In this document: positions 6,776 through 17,076 of the stretch, piece by piece
Position numbering within the stretch: the first letter of the stretch is position 1
Layout: every line of letters begins with the position of its first letter
Source of the DNA: Helicobacteraceae bacterium
GTDB lineage: Bacteria > Campylobacterota > Campylobacteria > Campylobacterales > Sulfurimonadaceae
Length of the DNA: 33,932 nt
Assembly (NCBI GenBank): GCA_027066325.1
Contig: JAMONY010000043.1
Location: 1 to 33,932 of the forward strand
Direction of reading: 5' to 3'
Position numbers and translations under genes: made by a program
Notes under the pieces: model-generated
The model's database searches: none
The model's input: the letters and a program-made list of their open reading frames with translations, nothing else
What the model was told of the DNA's origin: nothing

Positions 6776-9700
6776 TCAAAGTGAGATCAATTTTTCTCGA
6801 ATGAGTATAAAATCGTGCAGGAGAGTTTGAAGTGAGCTGATATCAAAGGCATCTAGTGCCTCCTCAAGAGAGACGGCATACTCTATGAGATACTCAACTT
6901 CAAACTCCTCTGCAACATCTCTTATAGCAGATGCAAAGTGTGAAATATCTTCGATATTGTGTGTCAAAATAGCCTTGCTATGCGCGGGATCTAGGCTATT
7001 TGATACCTCTTTTAAAAGTTGGTCTAGATTTTGAAGTGCTCTATCTGAGAGTCTAAGCTCCTCTTGTTTATCGCTACCTAGATCTATGTAGTCATGTGGT
7101 AGATAGTTAGATAGTAGCTCAAATAGCTCACTTTTTCTGATCGGTTTTTGTAAAAAAGCCTCAAATGGAGTATCTGTATCTGTATGCTGTAGATTATCAA
7201 TAGAGGCACTAAGTGCTATGATAGGAACTGATGAGAACTCTCTTATGGCTCTAGTAGCTTCATACCCATCCATGATAGGCATCCTAAGATCCATAAGAAC
7301 TAGATCAAACTCGCTATCTCTACAGAGCTCTACAGAGTTTTTGCCATCTACTGCGGTGGTTATCTCAATATTTGTCTTAGCAAACATCTGTTCTACTACT
7401 TCACGGTTATTTGCTATATCATCAACAAGTAGTATTTTAGAGTGTCTAAAAACCATTTTTCTATTTGTAGACTTTAACTTTGTATTAGCTGATGAGCTAT
7501 CTGGCTCAACACTCTGCACCTCATAAAGAGTCAATGTAAAGGTTGATCCTGCACCGATCTGACTAGTGACACTTAGTTTGCCACCCATAAGTTCACAAAG
7601 CCTGCTTGATATAGCTAGCCCTAGTCCTGTTCCGCCATACTCTCTATTGTCCTGTCCATCTCGCTGTTCAAAAGCACCAAATATGCGCGATAACTGATCT
7701 TGAGGTATGCCTATGCCGCTATCTTTTACACTTATGAGAAGATCTACAACATTAACACTGCGCTTAATGCTATCTAGAGTGATCTCTACCTCACCTTCTT
7801 GAGTAAACTTTATGGCGTTACCAATAAGGTTAAAAAGTATCTGGCGCACCCTCACCTCGTCTATCATCACTAAAGAGTTCTCTAGCGGATGAAGCTTTAG
7901 TGTGAGTTTAAGATTTTTATTGCGTATGTTGAGCATAAAGAGTGAGGCTGTATCTTCGATAAGCAGTGCAATATCTGCTTTGTGATACTGTATAAGTAGC
8001 TTGCCAGCCTCAATCTTAGATAGATCTAGTATGTCGTTGATGAGCGCCATAAGCGTCTCTCCTGCTGAACGAACTGTCTTGATGTATGATCTAAGCTTAG
8101 GCTCTTTGATCTGCTCATCTAACAACTCCGTAAAACCTATGATAGCATTCATAGGAGTTCTAATCTCATGAGACATATTGGCTAAAAAGTTAGACTTTGT
8201 TCTACTAGCAGCAAGTGCCATATCTTTGGCTAGCTCAAAGTTTTCTAACATAGCTTTGTGTTCAGATATATCACGCCAGACAACATAAAAAGCTACTTTA
8301 GAATCATAGATGATCTTTGTGAGCACTATGTCTATCCAGACATTGTTTCCGTAGATATTGGTATTGAGCCACTCAAAGCGGTAGCTACCTTTTGAGATCG
8401 CATACTTTAGCATCTGTGAGCTCTTCTCATCTGCCCTGCTCCCATCTGGCTGAATAGGTGCAGACCATCGATTGGGTGTTGACTCTAAAAGGTCACTCTT
8501 CTGTTTTAAGCCAAGCATCTTAAGTGCTGCGCTGTTGCACTCTATGAATCGATTGTTCTGTATGATCAAACTACCATCAGGACTACTCTCAAAAAGTGCT
8601 CTAAAGTTATCTTTTTCACGCTTTAAAGCACGCTGTACCTCTTTGGTCTTAGAGACCTCAAGCCTCAATTTTCTCATCCAAAATAGAGTCAAAAAAGCTA
8701 TAAGAGTAAAGATAAAAGAGATGATATAAAGAGGTGTATAGTCTACTTTAGTAGCAAACTCAACGCTACTCCACTGCGATGATATCTCATATTTTTTCTG
8801 CTCTGGTATGTTTTGCATAACCCTATCTATGAGAGAGTATAACTCTGGAGAGTCTCGATTGACAAAGAGGGTTGCACGCATATTGATCGATGTCTTTCCC
8901 GCAATCTTCAACTGACTCAAACCCTCCTCTCTTAAAAGGTATAGAGCCTTTGGTAGTGACAACAACATAGCATCAACCCTCTTTGCATCTAGTAGCTCTA
9001 GTGCTTCTATAGGGCTACTAGTCTCTACAAAACTTTGCGCTGCGTACTCTTTGTATACTTTAGATATGTAGCCATAGCCCTTAACGATAGCGATCTTTTT
9101 GCCTGAGAGATCCTTTAGATCTGCAACAAAACTACTATCTTCATGCATGATAATAACAATAGGTGTTTTTAAGTAGGGAGCAGTTGGACGGTAGTTCTGT
9201 AGTAATTTTTTATCATCAAGGTCACCAGAGACAACATCAACAGCTCCTTGGTGAGCCAACTCCAATGTTTGGGCAAGAGTTAGTGTGCGTATGGTATCGA
9301 ACTCTACATCCAGCTCATCTTCGATATATCGTAAGTATGATGCAACCATGCCTACATGCTCACCTCTCTCATCAAATGCCTCAAATGGGAGCCAGTCTGG
9401 ATTGCCCACAAAAATGAGATCTCTATGCTTTCTAAGCCACTCCCGCTCTACTCTACTAATCAACCTCTTATCATCTTGTTGTGAATATGTGTTCCACTTG
9501 CTTAAGATCTGCTGTTTTTTATGAAACGATATGTGATCTATAGCTTTGTTTACTATGGAACTTAAGATCTTAAGATCTTTTCGTATCGCTATCGCTGGCT
9601 CTGTTTTGATCTCATCTACCTGTAGTGCTATTGTTAAATTGCTTAGCAGTCTAGTTTTGATGATATGTGATGCAACAGCAAGGTTACCAATATAAGCATC

Positions 9701-10987
9701 AGCTCTACCGTATGCCACAGACTCTAAGGCCTCTTCGTTGGAGGTTGCAGGCACTATCTTGATATCTGGATAGGCTTGAGCAAGCCACTCATGTAGGTAT
9801 GAATTTTTATTTACCGATACTGTTTTGCCTACTAGATCTCGTAGTGAGCCTATAGAGTCCATACTATTTTTTGTAATAACAGCGCTACTGACACTAGCAT
9901 ATGGTGCCGTAAAGTTGAGATATTGAAGGCGCTTTGGGGTTGAGACCGCACAAGCTAAACCATCTATATCCTCATCTTGTACAAGATGTAATATATTTGA
10001 CCAGACACCAGACACTATCTCTATGTTTAGCCCCGTACTACTACGCACAAGCTCTAGTATGTCAGCGCTTATGCCACTATGTCTGCCAGATAGATCATCG
10101 AACTCAAAAGGAACCCACTTAAAATCTGCTCCAAGAGTTATGCTCTGATGCTCCTGAATCCAGCTCTTCTCCTCAAGAGTTAGACCAATATCTACTCTTT
10201 TTGGTACTGTTTTGCCTATCCATTTAGACATCAATCTATCTTTTGTCTGCATATCTATCTGATCTAGTGCTTTGTTGATAATGGTGAGTAAAATGGTGTG
10301 GTTTTTAGTTGTTGCCATATGCAATGGAGCACTTCTAAGAGGTCGAAAAGACTCTATATTGTAGATGCCAAGCTCTTGAAGCTTGTATTTGAGTACTACA
10401 TAGCTATCTACTAGTAGATCTGCTCTATGTTGTAGTACGGCATTGATTGCTGAGATCTGATCATCAACCTCTAGTATCACAAGATCTGGATAGATCTTTT
10501 TTAGCTCTGATATAACCTGATAGCCTCGCGGAATAGCAGCTATCTTGCCACTAAGGTTATCTGTCTGCTCCAAGTTGACACCAGAGCGTACAAATAGATA
10601 CTCATAAACATTTATTAGAGGTCTGCTAAAATCAAGAAAGGCTGCTCTGTCTTTGCTAAAATACAATCCTGCTATCAGATCAATCTCATCCGCTCTAGCG
10701 CGCTCTAGCACCATCTGCCAACTACTAGGATACTGCTTAAACTTTAGACCTGTCTGCTCTGAGATAAGCTTTAAAATATCTGTGAGAAAACCGGCTTGAG
10801 TATCATTTTGATCTCTAAAATCATACGGCGTCCAGTCATACTCACTTCCAACTATAACGGTAGGATGTTGCTCTATCCACTTAAGCTCTTGGTCGGTAAG
10901 GATGGAGCCAGTTTTAGCGTATGCTAAAGATGATATAGATATAAGTAGTAGGACAAGCCTAAAGCTTAGAGATAGCGATAAACTCAT
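6776..10987 (-). CDS. Hybrid sensor histidine kinase with three tandem periplasmic solute-binding domains (BvgS/EvgS-like)
   Basis: Counting from the upstream TTG at 11026: signal segment to about 37; three SBP_bac_3-type domains at about 43-270, 280-515 and 522-755, each opening with a WI/WL-E-H-x-x-I-x-x-G..W.P(Y/F) motif; one membrane helix at about 763-785; PAS at 800-925; HisKA with SHEIRTPMN (H953); HATPase with NLIGNAIKFT, DSGIGIP and GGTGLGLAIS; and a receiver domain with DD (1202-1203), VLMDLRMP (D1246) and K in FLQKPI. The last ~85 residues are helical like an Hpt domain but lack the usual HxxKG histidine motif. I prefer ATG 10987: it follows GAGG by 9 nt and starts a good signal peptide, whereas TTG 11026 would overlap the response regulator by 68 bp. 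The overlap is then 29 bp. Ligands are unknown, probably amino-acid-like or other small solutes. Confidence 0.93.
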   Translation of the reverse strand: MSLSLSLSFRLVLLLISISSLAYAKTGSILTDQELKWIEQHPTVIVGSEYDWTPYDFRDQNDTQAGFLTDILKLISEQTGLKFKQYPSSWQMVLERARADEIDLIAGLYFSKDRAAFLDFSRPLINVYEYLFVRSGVNLEQTDNLSGKIAAIPRGYQVISELKKIYPDLVILEVDDQISAINAVLQHRADLLVDSYVVLKYKLQELGIYNIESFRPLRSAPLHMATTKNHTILLTIINKALDQIDMQTKDRLMSKWIGKTVPKRVDIGLTLEEKSWIQEHQSITLGADFKWVPFEFDDLSGRHSGISADILELVRSSTGLNIEIVSGVWSNILHLVQDEDIDGLACAVSTPKRLQYLNFTAPYASVSSAVITKNSMDSIGSLRDLVGKTVSVNKNSYLHEWLAQAYPDIKIVPATSNEEALESVAYGRADAYIGNLAVASHIIKTRLLSNLTIALQVDEIKTEPAIAIRKDLKILSSIVNKAIDHISFHKKQQILSKWNTYSQQDDKRLISRVEREWLRKHRDLIFVGNPDWLPFEAFDERGEHVGMVASYLRYIEDELDVEFDTIRTLTLAQTLELAHQGAVDVVSGDLDDKKLLQNYRPTAPYLKTPIVIIMHEDSSFVADLKDLSGKKIAIVKGYGYISKVYKEYAAQSFVETSSPIEALELLDAKRVDAMLLSLPKALYLLREEGLSQLKIAGKTSINMRATLFVNRDSPELYSLIDRVMQNIPEQKKYEISSQWSSVEFATKVDYTPLYIISFIFTLIAFLTLFWMRKLRLEVSKTKEVQRALKREKDNFRALFESSPDGSLIIQNNRFIECNSAALKMLGLKQKSDLLESTPNRWSAPIQPDGSRADEKSSQMLKYAISKGSYRFEWLNTNIYGNNVWIDIVLTKIIYDSKVAFYVVWRDISEHKAMLENFELAKDMALAASRTKSNFLANMSHEIRTPMNAIIGFTELLDEQIKEPKLRSYIKTVRSAGETLMALINDILDLSKIEAGKLLIQYHKADIALLIEDTASLFMLNIRNKNLKLTLKLHPLENSLVMIDEVRVRQILFNLIGNAIKFTQEGEVEITLDSIKRSVNVVDLLISVKDSGIGIPQDQLSRIFGAFEQRDGQDNREYGGTGLGLAISSRLCELMGGKLSVTSQIGAGSTFTLTLYEVQSVEPDSSSANTKLKSTNRKMVFRHSKILLVDDIANNREVVEQMFAKTNIEITTAVDGKNSVELCRDSEFDLVLMDLRMPIMDGYEATRAIREFSSVPIIALSASIDNLQHTDTDTPFEAFLQKPIRKSELFELLSNYLPHDYIDLGSDKQEELRLSDRALQNLDQLLKEVSNSLDPAHSKAILTHNIEDISHFASAIRDVAEEFEVEYLIEYAVSLEEALDAFDISSLQTLLHDFILIREKLISL

Positions 10988-12005
10988 CCAGATGGGCCTC
11001 AAAAATCTCAACCAACTGCGGATCAAACTGTTTGGCTCTATTTTGGATAATGTACTCTACTGCATCATCCATACTCCATGCTTTTTTGTAGACTCTATCG
11101 TGAGTGAGTGCATCAAAAACATCAGCAAGTGCTACGATGCGCCCAAATATATGTATAGACTCTGCACTTAAGCCTTGTGGGTATCCGCTCCCATCCCAAT
11201 TTTCATGATGTTGATGAGCTATGATATCTGCTGCTTGGAGTATCTTTCTCTTTGAAGATCTAAGGTATGAGTGTGCTGCTGTGGTGTGAGTTTTTATGAT
11301 GTCAAACTCCTCTTGAGTCAACTTCCCACTCTTGTGTAGTATCTCATAGGGTATAGTTATCTTTCCTATATCATGCATAGGTGAGGCGTGATAGATAGTG
11401 TTAACATCCTCCTCAGTTAGTGATGGATGATAATAGGCTAACAACATGGAGTAGTCTGCTACTCTTTTGATATGTTTTCCTGTCTCATCTGATACTGATT
11501 CCATAAGCTCCGTAAGTATATAGATGATCTCTTTTTGACTCTCTTCTAGCTCACTTTGTAGTCGGTGAATACTCTGTTTCATCTTTGTTTTTAGAGATAG
11601 ATTGTTATACTTTAGCACCTCTCTAGACTTATATAACTCAAGCTGAGTACGGACTCTAGCTAGCAGCTCTTCTGGATGAAATGGTTTTAGTATGTAGTCA
11701 ACTCCACCAACCTCAAACCCCCTAGCTATGGAGTCTACATCTGTTTTGGCAGTTAGAAATATCACTGGTATTTCGCGTAACCTCTCATCTGAGCGCATAG
11801 CTAAGCAGACTTCAAATCCATCAATGCCAGGCATCATGATATCTAAGAGTACAAGATCAAAACTGTTCTCTCTTAGTAGCTTCAGAGCAGAGTCACCAGA
11901 TGTTGCAAAAGAGAATCCGTAACCATCTTCTCTTAAGATATTCATCGCCACTTTTATGTTGTCTTCAACATCGTCTACTATTAGAATATTGTCGCTATAT
12001 CTCAT
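10959..12005 (-). CDS. Response regulator with HD-GYP c-di-GMP phosphodiesterase output
   Basis: The receiver domain (about 1-125) has the acidic pair D11/D12, phosphoacceptor D55 in VLLDIMMPGIDG, LTAKTD and K in LKPFHPEE. A coiled-coil linker (about 140-170) leads to an HD-GYP domain with the metal-binding MHDIGK (about 211-216), HQHHEN and the GYP signature in WDGSGYP (275-277), all intact, as in RpfG-type proteins that hydrolyse c-di-GMP. The ATG at 12005 follows GAGGTG, and a minus-strand TAAAAT at 12039-12044 could be its -10. Its 3' end overlaps the triple-sensor kinase, so the pair is probably a cognate two-component system in which solute sensing controls c-di-GMP breakdown. Cognate pairing is inference from the overlap. 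Confidence 0.93.
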   Translation of the reverse strand: MRYSDNILIVDDVEDNIKVAMNILREDGYGFSFATSGDSALKLLRENSFDLVLLDIMMPGIDGFEVCLAMRSDERLREIPVIFLTAKTDVDSIARGFEVGGVDYILKPFHPEELLARVRTQLELYKSREVLKYNNLSLKTKMKQSIHRLQSELEESQKEIIYILTELMESVSDETGKHIKRVADYSMLLAYYHPSLTEEDVNTIYHASPMHDIGKITIPYEILHKSGKLTQEEFDIIKTHTTAAHSYLRSSKRKILQAADIIAHQHHENWDGSGYPQGLSAESIHIFGRIVALADVFDALTHDRVYKKAWSMDDAVEYIIQNRAKQFDPQLVEIFEAHLDEFIAISKL

Positions 12006-12093
12006 AATCTATCACCTCGCCCAAGATAGTCTTGAGCTATTTTAACATAATTTTTTTATATTTAACATTATGGGTGATAAAAAACTAACTTCT

Positions 12094-13434
12094 CTACATC
12101 CAGTCTATAAGTTTACTCACTTCATCAATGGCATAACACTTAATGCCGTGCCTATTTGATGGTTTTTTGGCAACAATTGCTTTATCTATGTTGTGCATAG
12201 AGAGCTCTCTTAGTCTATTTTGTATCTGATAAACCTCACGGATATCACCCACAAGTGAGACCTCACCTATAAAGACTGTCTGTTTAGATATAGCGCGCTC
12301 TCGAAAACTACTAATAATGGCAGCTAGTATCGCAAGATCTGCTGATGGCTCTGTTATCTTGATGCCTCCAGCTATGTTAATAAAGACATCATAGCTCTTT
12401 AGAGGTAGCTCTAGCTTGCGCTCTAGTAGCGCCAATAGCATGTTGAGTCTGTTGTTATCAAACCCTGTAGCTTGGCGTTTGGGATTTGGAGAGTGTGAGT
12501 CACTAACTAGTGCTTGAACTTCCAGTATGATAGGGCGTGAACCCTCTAGTATGACACTAAGAGCTGATCCACTCATGCTGTTGCCTTGTGTAAAAAAGCG
12601 TGATCCTATATCTTTGGCACTTACAAGTCCACGATCACTCATCTCAAAAACACCGATCTCGCTAGTGGAACCAAAACGGTTTTTAAATCCTCGTAAAATC
12701 CTCAACTCTTTTGAGCTATCACCCTCAAAATAGAGCACTGTATCTACCATGTGCTCCAATACTCTAGGTCCAGCTATAGAGCCCTCTTTGGTGATATGAC
12801 CTATGATAAATATCGCAATAGAGCGCTCTTTAGCTATACGCATAAGCTCAAAAGTTATCTCACGCACTTGTGAAACAGAGCCAGGAGCTGAGTTGATACG
12901 ATCTGCATATAGTGTCTGTATAGAGTCTATGATGATTGCGCTATAGTTACGATGTGAAAGCTCTGCTACAACCTGCTCTAGGCGTATCTCACTTAGTAGA
13001 TATAGACCATCACTAACAGCGCCAAGCCTATCTGCTCTTAGCTTGATCTGAGCTTCGCTCTCTTCGCCACTCACATAGAGCACATCTTTATCTATCTTAG
13101 CAATATTTGAAGCTATACGCAGAAGTAGTGTAGATTTGCCAACTCCAGGACTTCCACCAATAAGTATCAGTGAGCCTGGAACTATGCCACCTCCAAGCAC
13201 CATATCAAGCTCTAGATCACCAGAGCTAAATCTCTCAATCTCTATCTGCTCTATCTGTGCTATTGGTTTAGCTTTTGGTTTAGCTGAGCCAAGTGTCTCT
13301 TTGACTACCTTAATCTGCTGCTCACTAAGCTCTATTAAGCTATCCCAAGCTCCACAGTTGGTACATTTGCCCATCCACTTTGATGAGCTAAAACCGCAGT
13401 GTTGACACTCATAGAGTGAGCTTTTTTTAGCCAT
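12094..13434 (-). CDS. radA: DNA repair protein RadA
   Basis: RadA is a RecA-like ATPase that drives branch migration in recombinational repair. The 446 residues include an N-terminal zinc finger (C10, C13, C24, C27), Walker A GGSPGVGKST (93-102), Walker B in SAIIIDSIQTL, the RadA-specific KNRFG motif (251-255) and a C-terminal Lon-protease-like domain. Length and order are typical. The ATG overlaps the end of ftsY by 8 bp, placing it last in the ribF - thioredoxin - ftsY - radA operon. Confidence 0.96.
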   Translation of the reverse strand: MAKKSSLYECQHCGFSSSKWMGKCTNCGAWDSLIELSEQQIKVVKETLGSAKPKAKPIAQIEQIEIERFSSGDLELDMVLGGGIVPGSLILIGGSPGVGKSTLLLRIASNIAKIDKDVLYVSGEESEAQIKLRADRLGAVSDGLYLLSEIRLEQVVAELSHRNYSAIIIDSIQTLYADRINSAPGSVSQVREITFELMRIAKERSIAIFIIGHITKEGSIAGPRVLEHMVDTVLYFEGDSSKELRILRGFKNRFGSTSEIGVFEMSDRGLVSAKDIGSRFFTQGNSMSGSALSVILEGSRPIILEVQALVSDSHSPNPKRQATGFDNNRLNMLLALLERKLELPLKSYDVFINIAGGIKITEPSADLAILAAIISSFRERAISKQTVFIGEVSLVGDIREVYQIQNRLRELSMHNIDKAIVAKKPSNRHGIKCYAIDEVSKLIDWM

Positions 13435-14530
13435 TATCTATCATCTGTTTTGTGTATGTCTTAAGTATAGAGCCATCTTTATCTACTATCTCTATTGCAC
13501 TTGCAGTCTCATTGGCGATATACTTATACTCACTCCAGTTATGCATGTTGCGCACAAAGTGTTTTGAGAGCATCTCAAAGCCATCTTTATACATGAGTTT
13601 AGATAGGCTATCTCTTTGAGTATCATCCATCTGTGATAGATCTGATAAATCACGCGGTTCACTCTCATAGATAGAGTCTAAAAACTCATCTACAAACTCA
13701 TACTTGTTGAAACTTACAAGATCATCGGGCTGTTCACCAACACCAACAAATAGTATGGGTAGACGCAGAGCGTGAGCTATTGAGAAGAGAGAGCCACCTT
13801 TAGCTGTTCCATCTAGCTTAGTGATAATGATACCATCTATGCCGATAATCTCATTGAATGCTTTGGCTTGAGCTATGGCGGAGTTGCCCTGTGTGCCATC
13901 CAATACAAGCACTTTGCGGTGAGGTGCGCCACTGTGTGCTTTGGTGCATATGCGCACTATCTTTTTAAGCTCTTCAGATAGATTTTTTTGTGTATGAAGC
14001 CTACCTGCTGTATCGATGATGACATGATCTATACCTTTTGCCTTAGCAGACTCTATGGCATCGTACGCAACAGCTGATGGATCGTGCCCCTGCTTTGAAG
14101 AGACTATCGGTATCTCAAGTCTCTCTGCCCAGCGTGTAAGCTGCTCAATTGCTGCTGCTCTAAAGGTATCAGAAGCTGCTAGTAGTACGGTATTAGCACT
14201 CTTTTTATAGCGTGATGCTAGCTTAGAGATAGTGGTTGTTTTGCCCGCTCCATTTACACCTATGATAAGCTCAACATACGGTTTTTCATATGCCTCAAGG
14301 CTATAATCAGACCATGCAAGAGTAGCAAGTAGCTTAGACTCTAACTGCTTTCTAGTCACCATCTCATCATAGAGTTCACGCAAGATAATCTCTATAAGCG
14401 CATACTCAACATCGGACTCTAAAAGTGCATCTTCTAGCTCATCTTTTGAGATCTTATCTCGTTTTTTTGAGACTACACTCTGCATCGCTTTGCTGGTTTT
14501 GCCCAAACTCTTTTTAAATAATCCAAACAC
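13427..14530 (-). CDS. ftsY: Signal recognition particle receptor FtsY with an extra C-terminal segment
   Basis: FtsY is the membrane-associated SRP receptor GTPase that delivers ribosomes making membrane proteins to SecYEG. The N domain covers about residues 1-85. The G domain has G1 GVNGAGKTTT (91-100), the DTFRAAAIEQL motif, G3 DTAGR (173-177), G4 TKLDGTAKGG and the closing GVGEQPDDLVSF...FVDEFLDSIY (to about 288). There is no long acidic A domain, as usual in this group. About 79 residues follow where most FtsY proteins stop; this tail (from ESEPRDLSDL to the end) resembles nothing I recognise and is in frame with no sign of sequence error. The gene begins 1 bp after the thioredoxin lipoprotein gene. 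Confidence 0.94.
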   Translation of the reverse strand: MFGLFKKSLGKTSKAMQSVVSKKRDKISKDELEDALLESDVEYALIEIILRELYDEMVTRKQLESKLLATLAWSDYSLEAYEKPYVELIIGVNGAGKTTTISKLASRYKKSANTVLLAASDTFRAAAIEQLTRWAERLEIPIVSSKQGHDPSAVAYDAIESAKAKGIDHVIIDTAGRLHTQKNLSEELKKIVRICTKAHSGAPHRKVLVLDGTQGNSAIAQAKAFNEIIGIDGIIITKLDGTAKGGSLFSIAHALRLPILFVGVGEQPDDLVSFNKYEFVDEFLDSIYESEPRDLSDLSQMDDTQRDSLSKLMYKDGFEMLSKHFVRNMHNWSEYKYIANETASAIEIVDKDGSILKTYTKQMIDNG

Positions 14531-14531
14531 T

Positions 14532-15029
14532 CTATCTACCCCTCTTTAGCTCTATCTCTATATCGCGCTCTAACATCTCTTGTGGCATTAAAGAGTACTG
14601 CTTCACATAGCGCGAATCTCTAAATAGAGCCACAAGTGGAACTGTAAAATTACGATCAATCCCAAGCAGATCTTCAACTGCCATCAAAAGCTCTCTGTCT
14701 GCATCTCTATCTACATCCAAGGTTATTATCATTAAGGAGCTACCATATTTTTTGTCTATCTGTAGTAGCTGCTCTTGCATGATCTCACAAGCTCCACACC
14801 AGTTAGCTGTTATATTATACAATATAAAATCACTATCTTCACATACTAGCATGTCATCTTTTTTTGTTATGGTGATGTTGATATCATCTGTGATATATCT
14901 GTAGTTATTGTTAACAACGGTCTCTGTTTTCTCTTTCTCTGTATCTGTATCATCACTATTTTGTCCGCTACACCCAGATAGTAGCAGCAAAAAAGAGATA
15001 GATAGATAGATAAATATCTTAAGATTCAT
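14532..15029 (-). CDS. Periplasmic thioredoxin-like lipoprotein
   Basis: The 165-residue product has a signal peptide with lipobox LLSGC (C20), a short polar linker rich in D/E/T, and a thioredoxin-like domain with the redox motif WCGAC (C78, C81) and a cis-proline region NFTVPLVAL. It is probably a membrane-anchored thiol-disulfide protein acting in the periplasm; its substrate cannot be read from sequence. Two D/E-x-N-x-S/T glycosylation sequons are present, DINIT and DRNFT. The ATG overlaps the ribF stop as ATGA, and ftsY follows after 1 bp. Confidence 0.85.
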   Translation of the reverse strand: MNLKIFIYLSISFLLLLSGCSGQNSDDTDTEKEKTETVVNNNYRYITDDINITITKKDDMLVCEDSDFILYNITANWCGACEIMQEQLLQIDKKYGSSLMIITLDVDRDADRELLMAVEDLLGIDRNFTVPLVALFRDSRYVKQYSLMPQEMLERDIEIELKRGR

Positions 15030-15853
15030 AGTGCTATTATAGCAAAGATTGCTCTGGCTTGCTCTATATCTTGCTCAATCTGCTGTTTAAGTTCTGCATT
15101 ATCTTTAAACTCTGAACCATCTCTTATAAATTTTAAAAATTTAATTGCTATTTTTTGTGTAGAGGTAGTTACTGTTGTGTCCAACAGATGTGTCTCAATG
15201 GCAAATTGATCATCAGTAGTAGCGCGTCTGCCTATAAAAGTTATGGACGCTCTTAAAGAGTCTTCATCATCAAGCTGAGATAGTGTAGCATAGACTCCAT
15301 CTTTGGGAAGTAGAAAATCACTCTGCTTAGCATTGATGGTAGCAACTAGCTCTTTTGATCCTATCCCCTGCCCTCTAACTACTGTGGCTCTATATGTGTA
15401 GTGATAGCCCAATAGTCTACTAGCTAGCTCTATCTTTTTAGAGCCTAAGAACTCTCTTATTTTGTGTGAATGTACTGAGATATGATCTATCATAAACTCA
15501 TCAACCACTACAACCTTACCATCAAAACAGTCTCTTAGATCATCTATGTCATAAGCTCTATCTCTACCAAAATGAAAATCATAGCCAACTACTATAGAGC
15601 GCAACAATGGCATCTGTTGTGATAGATAGTCCAAGAAGCCCTCTGCATCAAAGTGTCTAATCTCATCTAGCTGTAGATATATGACAGGTAGTTCTGTGTG
15701 CCTCTCTCTCTCACGATATGGCGTAAGGTTGGCATGTCCGCTCTCTATAACAACAATAGCACCACTTAAACCAACTCTCTTAAATAGCTCTTGATGTGCT
15801 CTATGCATGCCATCAAACCCACCTATTGCTATAGACTCTATCTCTCTTTTCAC
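15026..15853 (-). CDS. ribF: Bifunctional riboflavin kinase / FAD synthetase
   Basis: RibF phosphorylates riboflavin to FMN and adenylates FMN to FAD. The N-terminal nucleotidyltransferase domain has AIGGFDGMHRAHQELF (the GxFDGxHxGH motif with A for G) and VVGYDFHFGRDR; the S-x-x-IRE motif appears as HSHKIREFL. The C-terminal kinase domain begins about residue 145 with LLGYHYTYRATVVRGQGIG and continues with LPKDGVYATL. The 275 residues are a little shorter than in E. coli. It is first in the operon with the thioredoxin lipoprotein, ftsY and radA, and is divergent from ilvC. Confidence 0.92.
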   Translation of the reverse strand: MKREIESIAIGGFDGMHRAHQELFKRVGLSGAIVVIESGHANLTPYRERERHTELPVIYLQLDEIRHFDAEGFLDYLSQQMPLLRSIVVGYDFHFGRDRAYDIDDLRDCFDGKVVVVDEFMIDHISVHSHKIREFLGSKKIELASRLLGYHYTYRATVVRGQGIGSKELVATINAKQSDFLLPKDGVYATLSQLDDEDSLRASITFIGRRATTDDQFAIETHLLDTTVTTSTQKIAIKFLKFIRDGSEFKDNAELKQQIEQDIEQARAIFAIIAL

Positions 15854-15911
15854 ATCACCCTCTTCTTTTAGATCTCAAATTGTACAAAAAAACTCTTAAA
15901 ATGGTGTTACT

Positions 15912-15944
15912 ATTATACAAATAGAAGCTATTTTTAGGTACAAT
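15912..15944. promoter_or_regulatory. Divergent promoters of ribF (minus) and ilvC (plus)
   Basis: A minus-strand TATAAT at 15912-15917 lies 59 bp before ribF; a plus-strand TACAAT at 15939-15944 lies 34 bp before ilvC, whose Shine-Dalgarno AAAGGA is at 15967-15972. The -35 boxes are not convincing. I see no attenuator or leader peptide in this 124-bp gap. Confidence 0.55.
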
Positions 15945-15959
15945 CGCAAAAATTTATGA

Positions 15960-17000
<1,041 letters not shown>

Positions 17001-17019
17001 CTTTAACTCACTCTAGCGT

Positions 17020-17058
17020 AGTAGATATCCATATGTATTAATACTGGTTATCTCTACT
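17020..17058. terminator. Imperfect hairpin between convergent ilvC and folP
   Basis: Arms AGTAGA (17020-17025) and TCTACT (17053-17058), then CCA/TGG, enclose the perfect palindrome GTATTAATAC (17035-17044). It lies between two convergent genes and could stop transcription either way, but has no T-run, so the terminator call is weak. Confidence 0.3.
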
Positions 17059-17076
17059 TCTGAGTATATATTGATA

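Noticed and set aside
9163-9524. Plus-strand open frames inside the hybrid kinase gene
   Set aside because: They are antisense to a fully conserved sensor domain, have no ribosome-binding site and show no family pattern.
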